Assembly (NCBI GenBank): GCA_035543875.1 | Contig: DATKIY010000163.1 | Span: forward strand, 1 to 10,857 | Reading direction: 5' to 3' | DNA from: DATKIY01 sp035543875 | GTDB taxonomy: Bacteria > Actinomycetota > Actinomycetes > JAHEKZ01 | DNA length: 10,857 nucleotides | Shown: positions 1-5,513 of the stretch, one piece after another | Layout of the letters: each line of letters starts with the position of its first letter | How positions within the stretch are numbered: the first letter of the stretch is position 1 | The notes under the pieces: model-generated | The model's input: the letters and a program-made list of their open reading frames with translations, nothing else | Told to the model about the DNA's origin: nothing | The model's database searches: none | Program-made: the position numbers and the translations under genes

Positions 1-169
1 GTTGGGGTGGACTTTCGCCGTCGTCATCTTGTGCTGCCTTGATCTCCGATTTGAAGATACGAAGCGAGCGCCCCAGCCCACGAGCTGCGTCCGGCATCCG
101 CTTGGCGCCAAAAAACAGCAAGATGACCGCGAGAATGATGACAATCTCGATCGGTTTCAGACCGGCCAT
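1..169 (-). CDS. tatA: Sec-independent protein translocase subunit TatA (3' end outside window)
   Basis: TatA is a small membrane protein that oligomerises to form the conduit for folded proteins carrying twin-arginine signals. The 56 visible codons start at ATG (169) and show the family layout: a short N-terminal stretch with a polar residue (E8), one hydrophobic segment (about residues 7-20, IEIVIILAVILLFF), the hinge and FGAKRMPD motif (F20-D27), then a basic amphipathic helix (GLGRSLRIFKSEIK) and the beginning of an acidic tail (DDDGE). An AGGGA Shine-Dalgarno lies a few bases upstream. The C-terminus and stop are cut off at base 1. TatA lies downstream of pafC in M. tuberculosis too, with tatC next, which here would be beyond the window. 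TatA and TatB are similar, but the shortness and the FGxKR-P motif favour TatA. Confidence 0.92.
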   Translation of the reverse strand, partial: MAGLKPIEIVIILAVILLFFGAKRMPDAARGLGRSLRIFKSEIKAAQDDDGESPPQ

Positions 170-305
170 GGTTAGTCCCTCTTGGTGTTCGACGAAGCGG
201 TACCTCTTGATGGTACGCCGCGGGTGACCGTTCGTCCGACATCCCCGGTCAAGAACGGCTGTGGGGCCGTAAAAATCGGCTGTTCAGGGGCAGCTCAGGA
301 TGGGC
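170..305 (-). promoter_or_regulatory. Intergenic region upstream of tatA, candidate promoter
   Basis: This 136-bp gap lies between the zinc-ribbon gene stop and tatA. On the minus strand it holds a possible -10 hexamer TACCAT (215-210, fitting the actinobacterial TANNNT pattern) about 40 bases before the tatA ATG. No convincing -35 is spaced to it. A TTGACC at 252-247 is too far from this -10 to pair with it. Together with the weak terminator-like element at 271-294, this suggests tatA may have its own promoter. That is inference from short motifs only. Confidence 0.3.
271..294 (-). terminator. Weak terminator-like hairpin with T5 tract after the zinc-ribbon gene
   Basis: On the minus strand, GCTG (294-291) can pair with CAGC (282-279) around an 8-base loop, and five T residues follow at 275-271 after a 3-base spacer. 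The 4-bp stem is short for an intrinsic terminator. A second small hairpin, CTCAG/CTGAG with a 4-base loop (318-305), lies just upstream and includes the TGA stop codon of the preceding gene. An 8-base direct repeat GCTCAGGA also occurs here (293-300 and 304-311, plus-strand reading). Confidence 0.3.
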
Positions 306-638
306 TCAGGAGGCTGAGGACGAGATCAGCGAGGTGGGCACGAAGTCGTGCCCATCCAGCCAAAGGGCGAAATCCAGGATTTCGTCGTAGCTGATCGTGG
401 CGCCGTAGTGCTCTTCCATGGCTTCCGCCGGAATGTGCCAGTCAGAGGCTGCCACTCCCCCAGATTTCAGAAGCGAGATGATCTCGTCGTCTGCTGGCTT
501 GCGGACCTCGTCGGTGCAGTTGGGGCACTGGAAGGCGTAGTACGACCAATCCGTGCGATTGCACACCACGAGACGCATCTGTTCCGGCGTTAGCTCGACG
601 TCTCCGCACACTGGGCACGAGGCCTTGATAGTGGTCAC
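306..638 (-). CDS. Small zinc-ribbon-like protein of unknown function
   Basis: The product is 110 residues, starting at GTG (638). That start is chosen because a strong Shine-Dalgarno, GGGGAGGT, lies 7 bases upstream, and because the first residues (MTTIKASCPVCGD) lead straight into the conserved-looking part. An in-frame ATG at 731 would add 31 residues of arginine/proline/serine-rich sequence with no good ribosome site. The N-terminal third has two CPxC knuckles, C8-P-V-C11 and C38-P-N-C41, with an extra C26, which fits a four-cysteine zinc ribbon. The rest is acidic and probably helical (EEHYGATISYDEILDFALWLDG), with no membrane segment. It lies between pafC and tatA in the same orientation. 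I do not recognise a named family. A nucleic-acid-binding or protein-interaction role is a guess from the zinc ribbon. Confidence 0.75.
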   Translation of the reverse strand: MTTIKASCPVCGDVELTPEQMRLVVCNRTDWSYYAFQCPNCTDEVRKPADDEIISLLKSGGVAASDWHIPAEAMEEHYGATISYDEILDFALWLDGHDFVPTSLISSSAS

Positions 639-833
639 GTCCCGCACCTCCCCTTGCCCCATTCTCCGATCCGGTAACACGGGCTTCGGCAACGTCGGGC
701 AAGACCTTGACGGTTGCGACGATTCCTGCATCCGTTCGTTGCCGGTTTGACGTCGTCGTCACCCGGAAGGCCTAACGCAAAGCGCGACGAAGCAGGGTGT
801 TGCGGGTGGTGTCGAAGACGAGCTGACGACCTA
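639..833 (-). other. Intergenic region between pafC and the zinc-ribbon gene, stop-codon hairpin
   Basis: The spacer is 195 bp. On the minus strand a 6-bp inverted repeat AGCTGA/TCAGCT (839-834 with 826-821, 7-base loop) contains the TGA stop of pafC. A smaller 5-bp repeat, TGACG/CGTCA, lies at 761-748. Neither is followed by a T-tract. I found no convincing -35/-10 pair, although the length suggests the zinc-ribbon gene may have its own promoter. Confidence 0.35.
646..653 (-). promoter_or_regulatory. Shine-Dalgarno that fixes the GTG start of the zinc-ribbon gene
   Basis: The minus strand reads GGGGAGGT here, followed by a 7-base spacer and GTG at 638. It is one of the two best ribosome sites in the window (with that of pup), and it outweighs the ATG at 731. 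Confidence 0.6.
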
Positions 834-1796
834 TCAGCTGACCGGGTACGCGGCCAAAGCGTCGGTGGCAGTCTTCATGACCTCGTCGGCGATGTCGGCT
901 GGCTCGAGCACCCTTGCTGACCCACCAAGCCGGAGCAGCAAGCGGCGAACCCAGCCTCGGTCGCCCACGAAAAGGGTGACAACCATGGTCCCGTCGGGCG
1001 ACGTCGACAGCACCTCAACCGGGTATGCGTCGGTCACCCAGTGCGCCGCAGGAGTCAGCTCAACCGTCACCTGCAGGCGGGACCTACTGACCGCGAAAGC
1101 ACCCTCATCGAGGTCCCTCAGCGAAGCGGCGGCCGGCGGATCCACTGGTTTGTCGAGCACGGTGACCGACTGAATGCGATCCAGCCGAAACAGCCGGGCA
1201 TCGTCTGCGAGATAGCACCATCCCTCGAGGTAGCTCCGCCCATCGACTACGACGAGCCGAAGCGGATCCACATCCCGCTCGGTGACTTCATCGCGAGCTG
1301 GTACGTAGTAGAGGAGGTGAATGCGGCAGCCGTCGGCGAGGGCTTTCCGTAATTGGGGCGCATGGGCGTCGTCAGACTCGATATCGACGGCTATGCGACG
1401 CCCGGCGTCGGCTGCGTCCCCTGCCGCTCGCTCTAGTTTGGCAACGACACGTTCGAGCGCGTCACGCTTATGTGGCCCGGGCACATCTGCCAGTGCACGC
1501 AGCCCAACCAGGAGGGCGACGGCCTCGTCGGGCGCAAACCGCAGCGGACGCGCGATCGTGTCAGCATTGCTGACGACGATTCGATCGCCGTCGAGACTGA
1601 CATCAATCAAGTCATCCGGCAGATGGCCGGGTAGACCGCACACGAAGGCAAGTTGCAGATCGCTGCGAAGCTGATCCGGCGTCACACCAAACTCGGCGGC
1701 GGCGTCATCGACACTCACGCCGGGTCGAGCCACCAGCCACGGTATGAGCGCTAAGAGTCGGCCAAGTTGGGTGACCGCTCCAGCTGGCGCGCTCAT
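834..1796 (-). CDS. pafC: PafC, WYL-domain transcriptional regulator
   Basis: PafC works with PafB as a heterodimeric activator of the LexA/RecA-independent DNA-damage response in actinobacteria (established for mycobacteria). Despite the name and the locus, it is not a component of the ligase. The 320-residue product is about the usual length. Residues 8-60 look like a winged helix-turn-helix (LGRLLALIPWLVARPGVS, then AAAEFGVTPDQLRSDL). A linker of about 85-140 is rich in Ala and Leu. The WYL domain spans about 145-215, where the signature is relaxed to S-Y-L (GRSYLEGW, 187-193), with the RLFRLDRI strand at 201-208. The C-terminal WCX region follows at about 240-315. The ATG at 1796 overlaps the pafB TGA by 4 bases (ATGA), so translation is probably coupled to pafB. 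The SYL variation is the only notable change from the W-Y-L name motif. Confidence 0.9.
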   Translation of the reverse strand: MSAPAGAVTQLGRLLALIPWLVARPGVSVDDAAAEFGVTPDQLRSDLQLAFVCGLPGHLPDDLIDVSLDGDRIVVSNADTIARPLRFAPDEAVALLVGLRALADVPGPHKRDALERVVAKLERAAGDAADAGRRIAVDIESDDAHAPQLRKALADGCRIHLLYYVPARDEVTERDVDPLRLVVVDGRSYLEGWCYLADDARLFRLDRIQSVTVLDKPVDPPAAASLRDLDEGAFAVSRSRLQVTVELTPAAHWVTDAYPVEVLSTSPDGTMVVTLFVGDRGWVRRLLLRLGGSARVLEPADIADEVMKTATDALAAYPVS

Positions 1797-2764
1797 GCTG
1801 CACCTGATGTGTTTGCAAGGACAAGTTTCAGTCGTCTAACCACTGCGTCTCGAAGTTCCGGTGGTGTGAGCGCAACAACGTCAGGACCGTATCCACACAG
1901 TTCGGCAGCGAGCTGTTCAGGATCTCCGAACCCGAGTTCGACGTCGGTCCACTCGTCGTCATCGCTAATCACTGAGCCCCGGCGACGTAATGGAAGGGCA
2001 CTGTCGTGGCGTACTCGAATGCGGGCCAGTGAAGACGTTGGCGTCGGGGCTAACATCTGAACCTGGCTGCGCAGGTCCAGGTCTGGTGGGACGTCGACGG
2101 TGCCGGGTGCACCCGCGAACTCGACAGGGCCGACGATGCGAGACAGCCGGAACAACCGTGTGGCGTCTCGGTCAGCGTCGTGACCTAGCACGTACCAGCG
2201 TCCATGCCACGAAACGACTCCCCATGGCTCGAGGTGTCGCTGTGCCGAGGGTGTGCTCGATGAGCTTTGGTACTGGAAGGTGACCGGACGCCGATCGCGA
2301 GCGGCCTCATACAGTCCGCCGAAAGCCGGCTCGTCTGCGCCGACCCGTGGTTCAACCACGGCTAGTGCCGAGGGGTCGACGTCAACTCCGGCGGCCTCGA
2401 GCTTGAGGACGGCGCGAGTCGCGGCGTCTGCAAGGGTCGCTTGTTGCCACGCACGTGCCGCAAGCCCCAGCACTGCGAGTTCTTCGGAGTCGAAAACCAC
2501 TTCCGGGAGTGCATACGCATCCCTGGGGATGCGGTAGCCGATTTCGTCGTCGAACAGGACATCGTTTGATCCGGTCTCAAGTGGGATGCCCATTTCGCGC
2601 AGGTCATCCTTGTCGCGCTCGAACATGCGCTCAAAGGCGTCATCGCTGCCCGATTCGGCGTACTGCGGCACGACCACCCTGATCTTGTCCTTGGTCACAA
2701 ACCGGCGAGCGGCCAGTAGGCAGATGACCAGGTTGAGCAGTCGTTCGGTGCGTTGGTTCGACAT
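1793..2764 (-). CDS. pafB: PafB, WYL-domain transcriptional regulator
   Basis: This is the partner of PafC in the WYL-domain activator that switches on DNA-repair genes after damage, probably on binding single-stranded nucleic acid (known from mycobacterial work). The product has 323 residues from ATG 2764, preceded by GGAAGGGA. The open frame continues upstream, but that part runs antisense through the start of the divergent gene and is not used. The N-terminus (MSNQRTERLLNLVICLLAARR) begins the helix-turn-helix at about 5-80, including the ERMFERDKDDLREMGIPL helix typical of this family. The WYL domain covers about 148-215 with W190-Y191-V192 (GRWYVLGHD) and RLFRLSRI at 203-210. A WCX-type C-terminal region runs from about 245 to 318. 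The gene is divergent from the DUF3866 gene with 63 bp between starts, so its promoter must be in that gap or inside the neighbour. Confidence 0.92.
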   Translation of the reverse strand: MSNQRTERLLNLVICLLAARRFVTKDKIRVVVPQYAESGSDDAFERMFERDKDDLREMGIPLETGSNDVLFDDEIGYRIPRDAYALPEVVFDSEELAVLGLAARAWQQATLADAATRAVLKLEAAGVDVDPSALAVVEPRVGADEPAFGGLYEAARDRRPVTFQYQSSSSTPSAQRHLEPWGVVSWHGRWYVLGHDADRDATRLFRLSRIVGPVEFAGAPGTVDVPPDLDLRSQVQMLAPTPTSSLARIRVRHDSALPLRRRGSVISDDDEWTDVELGFGDPEQLAAELCGYGPDVVALTPPELRDAVVRRLKLVLANTSGAA

Positions 2765-2827
2765 CCGTTCCCTTCCCGATCTGTCCCTTCCGAACGGCGA
2801 CGCTACCTGCTGCGTAGGGTGCCGCTC
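2765..2827. promoter_or_regulatory. Divergent intergenic region pafB / DUF3866 gene
   Basis: Only 63 bp separate two oppositely directed starts. On the minus strand a TAGCGT at 2804-2799 fits the TANNNT -10 pattern for pafB, with no clear -35. On the plus strand TAGGG (2815-2819) is the ribosome site of the DUF3866 gene. I did not see a match to the published RecA-independent (PafBC) promoter consensus TTGTCRGTG-N8-TANNNT here, so autoregulation by PafBC is not supported by eye. Confidence 0.4.
2815..2819 (+). promoter_or_regulatory. Ribosome site deciding the GTG start of the DUF3866 gene
   Basis: TAGGG lies 8 bases before GTG 2828. A second in-frame GTG at 2819 overlaps this motif and has no ribosome site of its own. 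The ATG at 2753 would overlap the start of pafB and add an arginine-rich, unconserved-looking extension. Confidence 0.5.
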
Positions 2828-3946
2828 GTGATCCGGTGGCGTGTGGGGACTGTGACAGCAGTCCGTCAGGGCTGGTCGACTGCCCTGGAACTCGATGTCG
2901 GGCTGGCCGCGGCACGCGGTGAGCCTCTCGGCGGCACAGTCACCGTCCGGGCACTCGCCTATACCGATCTGGTGGGTCGGCCGGAGGTTGGAGACCAAGT
3001 TCTTCTCAACACCAGCGCACTCGATCTTGAACTCGGCACCGGTGGCTACGCGATGGTGGTCGCCATCCCGGACCGGTTGCCGCCGGATCCGCAAGGACCT
3101 GGCCACTTGATCAAAGCGCGCTACACCCCCATGCAGTCGACCGTACTGGGCGTCGACGAGCAGGAATCCCCCCACCATGAGCTGTTGCGCGACGCCGATG
3201 ACCTCGACGGGATGCCCGTCGTCGTGGCCGACCTGCACTCGGCCCTTCCCGCGATCTTGGCGGGCTTGCGGCAGGCCCATCCAGGTGCCCGCGTGGTCTA
3301 CGTAGCAACCGACGGAGGCGCCCTGCCCTTGGCGTTCTCAAGGACCGTTTCCGGACTTGTCTCGGCCGGTTGGCTCTCCGGAACGGCCACGGTGGGACAG
3401 GCGTTTGGCGGCGACGTGGAGGCCGTCACGGTCCACAACGGACTGCTGGCAGCCAAGCTGGTGCTGGGGGCAGACGTAGCCGTGGTGACCCAAGGACCAG
3501 GGAACCTGGGAACGGGTACTCGTTGGGGTTTTTCTGGCGTTGCCGCAGGTGAAGCCGTCAACGCGGCGGGGGTTCTCGGCGGTCACCCCATCGCGTCTCT
3601 GCGTATCTCGCAGGCTGACGAGCGAGAGCGACACTTTGGCATCTCGCATCACTCCCGGACGGCCTACGGCCGCGTTGCCATGGTCGCAGCGGACCTGCCC
3701 GTGCCCGATTTCCCCGACAACCTCGGGCCGGCGGGGTTTGCCGCTCGCGTGGCCGCGCAAGCCGAAGCCTTGACTGGCTTACATCGCTTGGTGGTCGTCG
3801 AGCTGGAGGGCCTGTCCGCTGCCCTTGATGCAAGCCCGGTTCCCTTGTCCACCATGGGCCGAGGCATGACCGACGACCCCGCAGCCTTCTTGGCGGCGGC
3901 AGCAGCAGGCCGTCGCGCTGCGGACGTGCTCGGATCCGCCGAATAG
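2828..3946 (+). CDS. DUF3866 family protein
   Basis: The 372-residue protein starts at GTG 2828 (MIRWRVGTVTAVRQG), which matches where I recall family members beginning. I recognise it as DUF3866, an actinobacterial family with no established function, from two long conserved stretches: GPGNLGTGTRWGFSG at about 223-237 and ISQADERERHFGISHHSRT at about 260-278, plus the final STMGRGMTDD. The N-terminal ~110 residues look like small beta barrels (GTVTVRALAYTDLVG, GDQVLLNTSALDLELG). The middle is a Rossmann-like alternation (MPVVVADLHSALPAILAGLR, GARVVYVATDGGALPLAFS). No signal peptide or membrane helix is visible. The conserved His, Asp and Arg residues hint at an enzyme, but the reaction is unknown. 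It is divergent from pafB and ends 15 bp before the convergent small FKBP stop. Confidence 0.85.
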   Translation: MIRWRVGTVTAVRQGWSTALELDVGLAAARGEPLGGTVTVRALAYTDLVGRPEVGDQVLLNTSALDLELGTGGYAMVVAIPDRLPPDPQGPGHLIKARYTPMQSTVLGVDEQESPHHELLRDADDLDGMPVVVADLHSALPAILAGLRQAHPGARVVYVATDGGALPLAFSRTVSGLVSAGWLSGTATVGQAFGGDVEAVTVHNGLLAAKLVLGADVAVVTQGPGNLGTGTRWGFSGVAAGEAVNAAGVLGGHPIASLRISQADERERHFGISHHSRTAYGRVAMVAADLPVPDFPDNLGPAGFAARVAAQAEALTGLHRLVVVELEGLSAALDASPVPLSTMGRGMTDDPAAFLAAAAAGRRAADVLGSAE

Positions 3947-3961
3947 GTGCTGCTCGGGCTG

Positions 3962-4321
3962 TTAGGTGCCGACCAGGTCGATCACGAAGATGAGGGTCTT
4001 GCCGGAGAGCCGATGGCCACCGCCCGACGGACCGTACGCAAGGTTTGGTGGCACTGTGAGCTGTCGGCGTCCACCGACCTTCATTCCCGGAATGCCTTCT
4101 TGCCAGCCTTTGATGAGGTTGCCAAGCGGGAACTTGATGGGTTCTCCCCTGCCCCAGGACGAGTCGAACTCCTCGCCGGTGTCGTACTCAACTCCGACAT
4201 AGTGAACGGTGACGGTGGCGCCAGGCTGTGCTTCCTCGCCGTCACCGATCGTGATGTCCTCGACCAGCAAGTCGACCGGAGCATCACCGACGGGGAAATC
4301 AATCTCTGGCTTCTCGGTCAT
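3962..4321 (-). CDS. Cytosolic FKBP-type peptidyl-prolyl cis-trans isomerase
   Basis: This single-domain FKBP of 119 residues catalyses cis/trans isomerisation of X-Pro bonds. The usual FK506-binding/active-site set is present: Y41 (HYVG), F52-D53, F64, L69-I70, W73 (KGWQEGIPGM), Y96 (PPNLAYG) and F112 (IFVIDL). There is no signal peptide, so it should stay in the cytoplasm. The ATG at 4321 has AAAGGAA six bases upstream. It follows the two-domain FKBP lipoprotein gene with a 50-bp gap in the same orientation and is likely co-transcribed. Its 3' end faces the DUF3866 gene 15 bp away, and no obvious bidirectional terminator lies between them. Client proteins are unknown; a chaperone function within the proteasome locus is only an inference from position. 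Confidence 0.93.
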   Translation of the reverse strand: MTEKPEIDFPVGDAPVDLLVEDITIGDGEEAQPGATVTVHYVGVEYDTGEEFDSSWGRGEPIKFPLGNLIKGWQEGIPGMKVGGRRQLTVPPNLAYGPSGGGHRLSGKTLIFVIDLVGT

Positions 4322-4371
4322 GAAGAGTTCCTTTCAATCTTCACGTCAGCGGCCACAACGCTTCGTTCCGG

Positions 4372-5403
4372 CTAGTAGGCGGCGAGGATATCGACGGCGA
4401 AGACGAGGTCGTCGCCGGGCTTGATCTGACCCGAGCCCTTCTCGCCGTAGCCCAGCTCGGAGGGGACAACGAGTAGCACGCGACTGCCCACGGTCTCTCC
4501 GACGAGCCCTTGGTCCCAACCGGGAATCACTGCGCCAACGCCGATTTGAGTGACAAACGGAGTGCCGCTGTCCCACGAAGCGTCGAACTGCTTTCCGTTA
4601 CGCCAGAGCTTGCCGACGTACTGCACAACGATGGTGTCGCCTGACTTAACCTTCGGGCCCTTGCCAGTAATGACGGGAATGGCGACGAGCTTCGGCGGTG
4701 CTTTCCCGGGAGGAACGGTGATTTCAGGCTTCTTCGGCAGGACGCTGACGGCCGGGTACCCGTCGTCTTCGGTAGGCGTGATGGTCCCGCTGGCAGTTTC
4801 ATCGCCGTTGTGGACTGCCACGATGTCAACAACGAAGACCAATGTGTCACCGGCTTGAATCGGATCGCCGGGTGACGTGTCGCCGTACGCCATGTCCGGT
4901 GGGGTCACGAGTAGCACGCGACTTCCGACGGTTTGTCCGACAAGCCCCTGGTCCCATCCGGCGATCACACTGTTTGTTCCTATTCCGAACCCAAACTCAC
5001 CGCGGTCAAATGACTCGTCGAAGGTTTGACCGTCGTCCCAACGGGCGCCGAGGTAGTTCACAACCACTGCCTGACCTGACTTCACTGCAGGACCTTTGCC
5101 CTTGTGAAGGGTCTTGACGACCAAGTCAGTGGGTGGATCAGCGTCAGGGACAGTGACCGTAGGCGTCTCGCCGAAGTCGCCCTCCACCACTGGTAGATCG
5201 CCGGCGGCGTTCGTACTGCTGGGCGACGTCGACTGGCTCTCGCTTTCCGACGGACTTGTGACGGGCGTGGACGTGTCGGTCGTCGCTGCGGTTGGCGTGT
5301 CCGAGTTTCCGCAGGCTGAGAGCACGAGCGGCATGGCACACAAGACGGCCAGTGGCGCTAGCAGGCGTCGGGGTTGTGATCGCAGGCGAAAGGCGCGGCG
5401 CAC
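4372..5403 (-). CDS. Lipoprotein with two tandem FKBP domains
   Basis: The predicted product is a 343-residue exported peptidyl-prolyl isomerase. A basic n-region (RR at 2-3 and 12-13), a hydrophobic stretch (about 14-29) and a lipobox L28-S29-A30-C31 mark a lipoprotein signal peptide cleaved before C31. A Thr/Ser/Glu-rich spacer (about 33-66) would tether it to the outer face of the membrane. FKBP domain 1 (about 92-198) has Y117, F128-D129, V146-I147, W150, Y173 and F190. Domain 2 (about 236-342) has Y262, F273-D274, V292-I293, W296, Y319 and F335, so both look catalytically complete. The start is GTG 5403, with AGGAG six bases upstream. The gene lies 110 bp after pafA and before a cytosolic FKBP. 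The RR pair at 12-13 ahead of LLAPLA could permit Tat export, but the consensus is loose. Confidence 0.92.
   Translation of the reverse strand: MRRAFRLRSQPRRLLAPLAVLCAMPLVLSACGNSDTPTAATTDTSTPVTSPSESESQSTSPSSTNAAGDLPVVEGDFGETPTVTVPDADPPTDLVVKTLHKGKGPAVKSGQAVVVNYLGARWDDGQTFDESFDRGEFGFGIGTNSVIAGWDQGLVGQTVGSRVLLVTPPDMAYGDTSPGDPIQAGDTLVFVVDIVAVHNGDETASGTITPTEDDGYPAVSVLPKKPEITVPPGKAPPKLVAIPVITGKGPKVKSGDTIVVQYVGKLWRNGKQFDASWDSGTPFVTQIGVGAVIPGWDQGLVGETVGSRVLLVVPSELGYGEKGSGQIKPGDDLVFAVDILAAY
4469..4923 (-). repeat. Internal duplication of the FKBP domain core
   Basis: The two FKBP domains share a near-identical block, GWDQGLVG[Q/E]TVGSRVLLV (residues 149-166 and 295-312), and at DNA level an exact 17-base match (4469-4485 and 4907-4923) inside a longer similar stretch. 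The rest of the domains is more diverged. This points to tandem domain duplication followed by conservation or local gene conversion of the core. Confidence 0.7.
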
Positions 5404-5513
5404 GCGGTACTCCTAGGTGGGGACCGACGGGTGTGCCGACGGTGGACGTAGATGGTTCTTGCTGACTACTCAGCGTAGACGCTGAATCCTGGCGCTCGGT
5501 TCCCGACCCGCCG
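5404..5513 (-). other. pafA-FKBP intergenic region with a small hairpin
   Basis: This 110-bp gap contains a perfect 6-bp inverted repeat, TCAGCG/CGCTGA with a 4-base loop (5470-5485), starting 29 bp after the pafA stop. There is no T-run after it, so it is not a classical terminator. It may be an mRNA end stabiliser or a weak pause site. The gap is long enough to hold a promoter for the FKBP genes, but I could not pick one with confidence. Confidence 0.35.

Noticed and set aside
748..761. 5-bp inverted repeat TGACG/CGTCA as an operator or terminator
   Set aside because: It lies in a GAC/GTC-rich tract where such matches arise by chance, and no T-run or promoter is positioned with it.
442..762. 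Alternative 106-residue minus-strand frame overlapping the zinc-ribbon gene
   Set aside because: It lacks the CPxC motifs, has Arg/Gly-rich shadow composition and no ribosome site.
1793..3280. Extended 495-residue reading frame for PafB
   Set aside because: The extra 172 residues run antisense through the DUF3866 gene and look like shadow translation. ATG 2764 has a good ribosome site and begins the family's helix-turn-helix.
3947..3961. Bidirectional terminator between the DUF3866 and small FKBP genes
   Set aside because: The 15-bp gap has no inverted repeat of useful length and no T or A run.
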